Source: Basidiobolus ranarum (lineage: Eukaryota; Basidiobolomycota; Basidiobolomycetes; Basidiobolales). From it: a stretch of DNA of 38,998 nt. Below, in pieces: positions 31,752 through 38,998 of the stretch. Position numbers and translations under genes: made by a program. The notes beneath the pieces are model-generated. The model had not been told where the DNA came from and made no database searches. It worked only from the letters and a program-made list of their open reading frames with translations. The DNA lies in the NCBI GenBank assembly GCA_040143965.1, contig JASJQH010000045.1:1-38998 (forward strand). Reading direction: 5' to 3'. Numbering within the stretch: position 1 is the first letter of the stretch; each line of letters starts with the position of its first letter.

Positions 31752-33888
31752 ATGTTGTCTTTCGTTTACTCGCTGGTCCGCACCGCCATTAAGCTTATAT
31801 TTCTCTTTTTCTTCAGAGAGTATGGTAGCTTTGGAATAGAAAATGTTCCTCGGCAAAAGGAGGAGCCCGTATTACTATTAGCTGGCCCACACGGAAATTT
31901 CTTATTGGATATTTTCTCACTTATTGGAACTTGTCCAAGGGCCATATCATTCATTAGTGCTATTTCAAATATGGAACTGCCCATATTCGGTACTATTGCT
32001 AGAGCCATCGGAACAATCCCGGTCGTAAGGTAGTAACTGAAAAACGTTCAGATTATTTCAAAGGTGTTTTTACTTATTATCTATATTTAGACCTCAAGAT
32101 GCGCAGAGATTCGTAGGTGAAGGGATCGTTACTATAAGTGATGATCTTAAAGAGATTCATGGTGACGAGATCGGACAGCAAGTTCAAGTAGGAGATACAA
32201 TATATGTTGTAATTGAATCAAGGACTATTCAGTACTATGGAACTATAAGTGATATTATCACACCTAATTGTGTAAAGATTCAAGATCCTGGTATGAAAGT
32301 TGTTGATCCACTTTTGGCTGGAGCTATAAAAAACAAAAAATTGTTGAAGAGTAGGAAGATTGTGCGATATGGAAGTATTAACATACGTTTACAAGATGGA
32401 ATGACAGACGAAGATTTAAAGAAACTTGGTTTACCAGCCGATGAAGACATGAAGAAATTCGTGAGCACTTATCTCAAAACCAATCCCAAGGCACATTCTC
32501 CATCTGAAATCCATCAGCCTGATGATACTGAAAACTCAACCGAAACTTCCAATTTACCATTGTCTGGTAGCTTTAGCTACTCTCATCCATTGATACATTC
32601 AGGCTTGTATAGTGCTGTATGGGACACGTTCTCTTCCTCTGATCCCCACACAAACAAGTGTGTGGCCATTTTCCCAGAGGGTGTTTCAACAGATTACACT
32701 CATCTTAATCCCTTAAAATATGGGTGTACAATCATGAGCTTAGGCTATTTGGCCAGAAATCCTGGTGCTACCCTTACTGTCATACCTTGTGGAATTTACT
32801 TTGGAAATCGACACAAGTTCCGTTCAGACTGTTACGTAGAGTACGGAAATCCTATGCGAATTCGATCTGAATGGGTCACAATGTATAGTCAAGGTGGCGA
32901 AGCTAAAAGACAAGGTATTGTTGGATATTTATATGTAAACTACAAGGGTATTTATTAAATATCAAAATTATAGCGAGTCAGGAGTTTCTACAAGAGATTC
33001 AGAACTCATTGGAAAGTTTGGTTCTCAACGCTGCCGATGAGGAGACACTTCGAGTTTATCAAACAACCAGAAGGCTATTTCAACAAAAGTATGAACTTAA
33101 TGGTCAGAAATTGACCGTCACTGAGAAATTACAGCTTACTAGAAGAATTGCTCAGGTAAGTGTTGCGTATGTGATGAGATGTATGACCAGCTTTGCTAAC
33201 GTGTCTTTGGCAGGGGTACCAAGCCCTTCATAGTTCTACTGATGTTCAACTACTTGACACACATCTTTCTCGCCGACTTCTCACTTACGCCAATCGCATC
33301 TATCGCCATGGTCTCATTGACTCTCAAGTCGTTCATATCAGAAGCAATTTTTCATTGTCCATATTGGTCCATCTTTTCTTTAATATCTTAGAGTTGATGC
33401 TAGTGGGAGCAATGGTATTTCCAGGTGCACTCTTGTTCGGCTGGATAGGAATTTTAGCGAGATGGGTTGGTAATAAGCAGGGTAAGACAGCCATGCTCCA
33501 CTATGACCAGTCCTTGCCGGTCACAAGATGGCCAGGGCGTGATCTAATCGCTACCTGGAAAATCATCATCTGCATCTTCTTCTTTCCGTTGATGAGTTGC
33601 CTGTATTCCGTTGGTTTGTATTACCTTCTCAACTCTCAGAGAATACCCTTAGGGCTTAAAGACACTGAAATTCTGTGGATCGTCACGGGCGTATGCTTCG
33701 TAGGGTTCCCTGTGGCCACTTATTTTACTATTCGTTTTGGGGAGGTATTTGTATTGATTGGTAGGAGAGTCATATCTCACTACTGGTCTCTAAGAGGGTG
33801 GGGTAGAGATTTAGTCAGTTTTAGAGAGGAGCTACGACATGATGTGTATGATTTGGTTGAGAACCAAATGAAACTTGATTTTTTATAG
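31752..33888 (+). CDS. Glycerol-3-phosphate/dihydroxyacetone-phosphate acyltransferase, Sct1/Gpt2 type
   Basis: ER membrane enzyme for the first acylation in glycerolipid synthesis. Four exons (31752-32029, 32091-32914, 32974-33155, 33214-33888) join in phase to 652 residues. A membrane segment at about 9-21 leads into FFREYGSFGIENVP. Acyltransferase motif I is AGPHGNFLLDIFSL with H47 and D53. IGTIPVVRPQDAQRF crosses the first junction, and motif III is FPEGVSTDYTHLNPLKYG (287-304), followed by VIPCGIYFGNRHKFRS. The C-terminal half has the family's TLRVYQTTRRLF and LTRRIAQGYQ segments, an ATWKIIICIFFFP membrane region and further helices. Motifs I and III deviate from the yeast forms (DI for DP, VSTD for GSHD), although the His and Asp remain. 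It may be a divergent paralogue. Confidence 0.88.
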
Positions 33889-34053
33889 TTAACCCTAGCA
33901 GCATTTGATATCCATCAAGATTTACAATAATATTTATAAAATAATTTAATCAATTTATCACTTAGTATGTTTACTTGCTTTTCTTTCTCTAAGTATCTCG
34001 TTGATTATACGGAAAACGAATTGAATTTTTGGTATGCAAACAATATGAATTTA

Positions 34054-35453
34054 TTACGAACAACGGCTTTGAGAAGAGATTGGAAGTGCCGAGTCTGGTC
34101 TAGGTAAGTTAGGATTATCAAAAGCAGTTGGAATGTCTTTACCCATTTCAATCAATTGCCTAATGGTTTCTGACTTCTTATCAAGTGAACTGGGGGAAGT
34201 ATAAGAATCCAGTTGGTTTAGGTTCTGAATGAACTTAGCATTAGCGATCTCGTGTTCACGAACTTTTTCTTCCGAACCATGATGCATTTGGATATACTCC
34301 GAGGGTATAGAATAAGGTATGCGAATCTTCTGACCATTTTGGCGGTCATCAGGATTAGGTCCACCAAATGTCTTAAAGTACTCTGGGGGATTTCCTATGG
34401 ATATGTTTAGAGCGTTTAGGCCTAATAAATCGATCTTTGGGCTCTTGAATTTAGTGGAATTAAAGCTTGGAGTTGGACTATAGACGTAACAATAGCCTTT
34501 GCTAGTAGTATCAAATTGCAAATCTACAGGGATATTGAAAGGTGGAAGCATGTCACATGCTTGACTGGGCTTACCACCAACTCTATTAGTCCCTGTATAT
34601 GCTCTAGCCGATTGAGGATGTTTTTTCTGCCATTGGTACCATATGTAGTCTATGAATGAGTGATGAAGAAAGAAAAGTGGACTATTGTGACAATATAATA
34701 TGTTAGTAAAATAGCTTATCACTAAGAAAGCTCAATAAAACTTACTCGTTAGGGCTAACAAGAACGCCAAGATCTCCACCTACGCCTCGATGTAATGCCG
34801 CATGAGGTCCACTTTCAATGGTGTCTTGAAACTTGTCGTAAGCATCAATGGTCTCTATCATGTTATTGACAGATTCAGAGGAGTAAATAGCCAAAATCTT
34901 GTCTCCACCATTGAATTCACGTCGCAAGCAATGATCATTTGGTATATTCGACCTCCAGTTAGCAGCTGGGCCATCCGTTACGCACTGCAATGGCCCTCTT
35001 CCATTCCCACCAAACCATTTGAAGATCTCACTCTCTTCCGGAGCCTGCGAATCGATTGTCCAATCCTAAGTAAACACAAATTAATATCAAAATACTACGA
35101 GTTACTTGTAGGATTTCTATACATACCCAGTACGGCAAAACCACGGAAGGGTTGATATTTTGTAAAGCGACTTCAAAGAGTCTAGTATAGTACCGATGCC
35201 AGGGGAAGAACCCAGGAGTAACGTGTGCAAAGGGAGCATAATCGTTATGAATAGGTGCGAATTTCTCGTATTCACCACTTTCCTTGAGCTTAGTTATAGC
35301 ATCTATGAAAGCGATGCGTTCACCCTCTGAAAGTTGGCGAATTTCTTTCCTCACAACAATTGTAGAACATTGATCAGAGGGAACAGGAGCGGTATTGACG
35401 GTCGTAGTAAGTAAAAACGAACAGAGAAGCACTTTGAGTAAACAAATCAGCAT
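34054..35453 (-). CDS. Secreted tyrosinase (type-3 copper oxidase)
   Basis: Phenol-oxidising enzyme that makes quinones for melanin or cross-linking, predicted to be exported. Three exons (35127-35453, 34746-35065, 34054-34681) join in phase to 424 residues. A signal peptide of about 22 residues (MLICLLKVLLCSFLLTTTVN, then TA) precedes the mature start near PVPS. The CuA site is H69, H77 and H86 within IHNDYAPFAHVTPGFFPWHR. The CuB site is H197 and H201 in GPHAALHRGVGG plus the HH pair at 222-223 in DPLFFLHHSFIDYIWYQW. The tyrosinase core motifs VLPYWDWTIDSQAPEES and YCYVYS are present. A roughly 160-residue C-terminal extension follows the CuB site, without a membrane tail. It diverges from the orphan secreted gene at 36440. 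Confidence 0.94.
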
Positions 35454-36439
35454 ATTGGTATTGTATGTTCTAAAAATGTTCGGAGTTAGTGTGTCTTTGT
35501 ACCATTTTATTTGATGTGGATTTCAGGAGTTGATGCCGGTCCCACCTTTCCCCTTGGAAAATCACTCAGACAAGAGATATTCTGAGAGGCCTTGCAGCTG
35601 TGGGCAGCCTGAGATTGCCCTCCCCAAAATGCAAAATAAATTGATGTGTAGCAACTACGGACTCATGCTTGTGGAGAAACCTGAACTTATAACACGCGAT
35701 AAATAGCAAATATATGGGAAACCTCCTGGTGAGGCATTTATTCCGTCACTTGTATTTTTAAACGCACTAAAGCAAGCAGATATAAGACTTGCCCTGAACT
35801 GCATCTACTTGAGATTGCATCTTCGAATATGCATATGACTTGGATCTGAATTTTCAATATAACAGTGCTCCGATTCGTAAGGATCCTTGCATTACGGGTT
35901 ATATTAACATCCCTGTAAAAGCTATTGATATTTCGATAACACATTGAGCAAGTTATAATAGTACAGTGGTGTGTGCGATGTATCGACTCTTCCACTGGGC
36001 CACCACACTCGCCTTCCCCCTCGACATCGAGATGGTATGCGATTGAGTGTTGATCCAATAAAAAGATGAGTCAATTCTGAAGATCAGTTACTCACTCAGC
36101 CATAAGCAACTTTTGAATCAATAGCATTCCAATATAAGGTATATTATTACGGGTCATTAACACTAGGTATACTACAAGCTAATAACAATAACAGTAGTAA
36201 TACCAATTGGTCAATAACAACTCGCTAATTCCTCAAACACCTAACACGTTCAAACCATCTTAAAACGTCACAAATCCAGAACACACCTGAAGCACTGGTA
36301 CCAATAGGAGATTTTGCAACCACCATCTACCAAAATATTACCTAAGCAATCTTGTATATATACTTGGTACTACTGACATAAACAAGACGGATCGGATTCG
36401 TCGGCACTTCACCATCATCTCTTCTCATTTCATTTAACA
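35454..36439. other. Divergent intergenic region between tyrosinase and the orphan secreted protein
   Basis: About 1 kb of upstream sequence shared by two genes for exported proteins. It has a TGAGTCA (AP-1-like) heptamer at 36065-36071, a CCAAT near 36127 and a TATA-like element at 36355-36362. The small frames here carry no protein signal. Confidence 0.4.
36355..36362 (+). promoter_or_regulatory. TATA-like element of the orphan secreted gene
   Basis: TATATATA lies 78-85 bases before the start codon at 36440, a fitting distance for a core promoter with a short leader. Confidence 0.35.
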
Positions 36440-37171
36440 ATGTCTTCAAGCACTCAAATGTTAAGAGGAATAGTGATCACGCTGTCCTTATCGTGGTTCA
36501 CATGGAGCAGCCCCGTTTTAAACATTGACCCTGGCTTGTCACTAAAATCCAATCCGGTTTTAAACTTTAGTCCAGAGTTAAGTCCAGAATTCAAAGGGCT
36601 ATGTATTGTCTCCTCTGAATGCGAGCGAATCCATCGTCCCAGGCCGATAAATTGGAATGCTGACCTTTCTGGCCTCGAAAATGCCATAGGTTACCTTACG
36701 TCACGCTTAGCGCCTCCGTATCGTGGACCTTTGCTTCCACCACCTGGATATAACCCACCAAGACCTCCTATCTTCAGTGGAGCAGCCTTTAGATCACTAC
36801 CGCAAGGAATGATCCCTCCACAGATACTAGGCGCAGATCCGCGGTTAGGTCAAGCTTTTAATCCTTCTTTCCAGCAACTAGGGTTTCCTGGTCAAGCGAA
36901 TCTCAACTCAGACTTCGTGAGGCAGCTTTTGCAAAATCCCGAGGCTCTTCAACTCTTGCAATCGGCTCCAGATATGGCTAGAACGGGAAATGAAGACAAC
37001 GAACTCTTACGCTTACTTGAAGGGGTTGACCTACAGGAACTCCTCGGTGAGAGAGCTGAAAGCCCCTTAGAACGCTTGGAGAAAGAGCCAGCTCTTTTGG
37101 ACCTGCTTAAAGTACTGGATTCAGGACTCGAGGAAAATAAAAAGCCGAACAGCAAGAATAAGAAATCTTAG
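36440..37171 (+). CDS. Orphan secreted Pro/Leu-rich protein
   Basis: Single-exon gene of 243 residues. A hydrophobic signal peptide (about residues 9-24, LRGIVITLSLSWFTWS) precedes a mature part that begins with an imperfect repeat, PVLNIDPGLS then PVLNFSPELS. Two cysteines (GLCIVSSECERIH) could form a disulfide. A Pro-rich stretch (LLPPPGYNPPRPPIF) separates this from an acidic, Leu-rich helical C-terminal half (FVRQLLQNPEALQLLQ, LLRLLEGVDLQELLGE, ALLDLLKVLDSG). The protein ends in a Lys/Asn tail (KKPNSKNKKS). I do not recognise a family and propose no function. It lies divergently from the secreted tyrosinase. Confidence 0.75.
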   Translation: MSSSTQMLRGIVITLSLSWFTWSSPVLNIDPGLSLKSNPVLNFSPELSPEFKGLCIVSSECERIHRPRPINWNADLSGLENAIGYLTSRLAPPYRGPLLPPPGYNPPRPPIFSGAAFRSLPQGMIPPQILGADPRLGQAFNPSFQQLGFPGQANLNSDFVRQLLQNPEALQLLQSAPDMARTGNEDNELLRLLEGVDLQELLGERAESPLERLEKEPALLDLLKVLDSGLEENKKPNSKNKKS

Positions 37172-38213
<1,042 letters not shown>

Positions 38214-38611
38214 GGGAAGACATTTTTCAATTCCAGTGTGGACTTTTCTCCAACAAGATTTTTGAACAATTCTGTTCGTCTTTTTGTATGTGAGTTTATC
38301 TTTGAAAATTAACATTTTTTGTTAGATTTTTTTCTTTAATTAAACAACAAACATATCACATTATCTAAACTATTGTGTTATGATCATTTTTCGTTGGCAT
38401 TTTTATTAAAAGATATACATGTTAAGAGTGTTTGAACTTCAGCAACAACCAGGAGTCGGCTCTTATTCTTAACACTTTCTTAAATTCCGAGTTATAGTAC
38501 AATTCACGCTTTAGTTCCATGAATGGCTGAAATTTACAGTTGTTACTTCGAATGGTTCTTGTTTAAGTTAACTTGGTTTGGAGGTGATTGTAAGGAGACT
38601 GGATTCATCTA
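38214..38611. other. Intergenic, convergent: Arf1 3' flank and edge gene
   Basis: Noncoding flank between Arf1 (+) and the probable gene entering from the right (-). AT-rich; nothing else seen. Confidence 0.4.
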
Positions 38612-38944
38612 TCATTGTGTTAAAATTAGACCTCGAACTAGGTATGGCAACAACAGTATTATAATGGATGGTGCTGAGCTTGGACTTAAGCTAGCATTAG
38701 CACTAGCACTAGCTATCCGGGCTACAGTACTATTTGATACCGGTTTTTGCTCTTGTGGAACTGATTCTGGACCTTTAATAGTAATGATGGGCCTCTTCTC
38801 GAAAAGATCGGAGCCATCGTAGCCACTTGAAAATTCCGGAATTGAAGGGAATCCAGGTAAGTTAGCAACTAAGAGTTTTGGACCAACATTGTACACTCTT
38901 TTTATACAACAGCTGTTTTCTACCAGATGTTCAACTATTATTTC
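38612..38944 (-). CDS. Probable last exon of a GPI-anchored surface protein (runs off right edge)
   Basis: An open minus-strand frame from 38944 to the stop at 38612. No obvious ATG start is needed, because earlier exons would lie outside the window. The visible end has a Ser/Ala/Asn-rich spacer (STVARIASASANASLSPSS) followed by a C-terminal hydrophobic stretch (SIIILLLPYLVRGLILTQ), the usual layout of a GPI-attachment signal. Upstream are NLPGFPSIPEFSSGYDGSD and a possible N-glycosylation site (NST). The 5' border of the exon is unknown; acceptor-like AGs occur near 38900 and 38875. The opposite strand is also open at 38523-38822 but reads less like a protein. Confidence 0.4.
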   Translation of the reverse strand, partial: EIIVEHLVENSCCIKRVYNVGPKLLVANLPGFPSIPEFSSGYDGSDLFEKRPIITIKGPESVPQEQKPVSNSTVARIASASANASLSPSSAPSIIILLLPYLVRGLILTQ

Positions 38945-38998
38945 TCACCATTTAACCAAGAAAAAATTATCTCAATTGATATAGAAAAAAAATCGAAT

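Noticed and set aside
38523-38822. Plus-strand 99-codon frame at the right edge
   Set aside because: It mirrors the minus-strand frame, whose GPI-tail layout is more protein-like.

Overview
The window is ordinary nuclear chromosome from a fungus: AT-rich, gene-dense and rich in introns. I rebuilt 18 complete protein genes, one 5'-truncated gene at the left edge, one probable 3' exon at the right edge and one doubtful small gene. The coding introns are GT-AG and mostly 55-110 bp. A fungus is indicated by a Pps1-type double dual-specificity phosphatase, an Iec1-type zinc finger, an Sct1/Gpt2-type glycerol-3-phosphate acyltransferase and a secreted tyrosinase. Heavy intron use (13 in the branching enzyme) together with an Elongin-A and an O-fucosyltransferase-like enzyme points to an early-diverging (zygomycete-grade) lineage. 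That placement is inference. No rRNA, tRNA, CRISPR array or intact transposon was recognised.

Layout, left to right. 1-5.2 kb: tail of a Q/N-rich protein (+), SURF4/Erv29 cargo receptor (-) and DNAJC7-like TPR/J-domain co-chaperone (-). 5.2-6.8 kb: the longest gene-poor stretch, with a degenerate 28-bp tandem repeat. 6.8-10.6 kb: O-fucosyltransferase-like enzyme (+), sorting nexin-3/Grd19 (-) and a small protein ending in half a LIM domain (+). 11-13.9 kb: two mitochondrial carriers (-), one intronless and one SLC25A32/Flx1-like with seven exons. 14.1-15.8 kb: Elongin-A (+). 16.4-19.3 kb: glycogen branching enzyme (-, 14 exons). 20-23.5 kb: Dph5 (+) and Pps1-like phosphatase (-). 24-28.7 kb: a doubtful small gene, an Iec1-like zinc finger (-), splicing factor Slu7 (+) and ribosomal protein eL21 (+). 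29-33.9 kb: an FSAF1/Faf1-like 40S assembly factor with an RGG tail (+), ATP synthase OSCP (-) and an Sct1/Gpt2-like acyltransferase (+). 34-39 kb: secreted tyrosinase (-), an orphan secreted protein (+), Arf1 (+) and a probable GPI-anchor tail entering from the right edge (-).

Most genes are housekeeping: secretory traffic (SURF4, Snx3, Arf1), chaperoning, mitochondria (two carriers, OSCP), translation (eL21, Dph5, FSAF1), RNA and chromatin (Slu7, Elongin-A, Iec1), and carbon and lipid metabolism. They are not arranged as a pathway cluster. Several are divergent pairs with short shared upstream regions (SLC25A32/Elongin-A about 270 bp, Iec1/Slu7 about 265 bp). I found no convincing new multi-gene system. 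The most unusual content is the divergent pair of secreted tyrosinase and orphan secreted protein, the half-LIM protein, the RGG-tailed ribosome assembly factor and the Golgi-type O-fucosyltransferase relative. Exon borders were worked out by hand. They are supported by in-phase joining and family similarity, not by transcripts.
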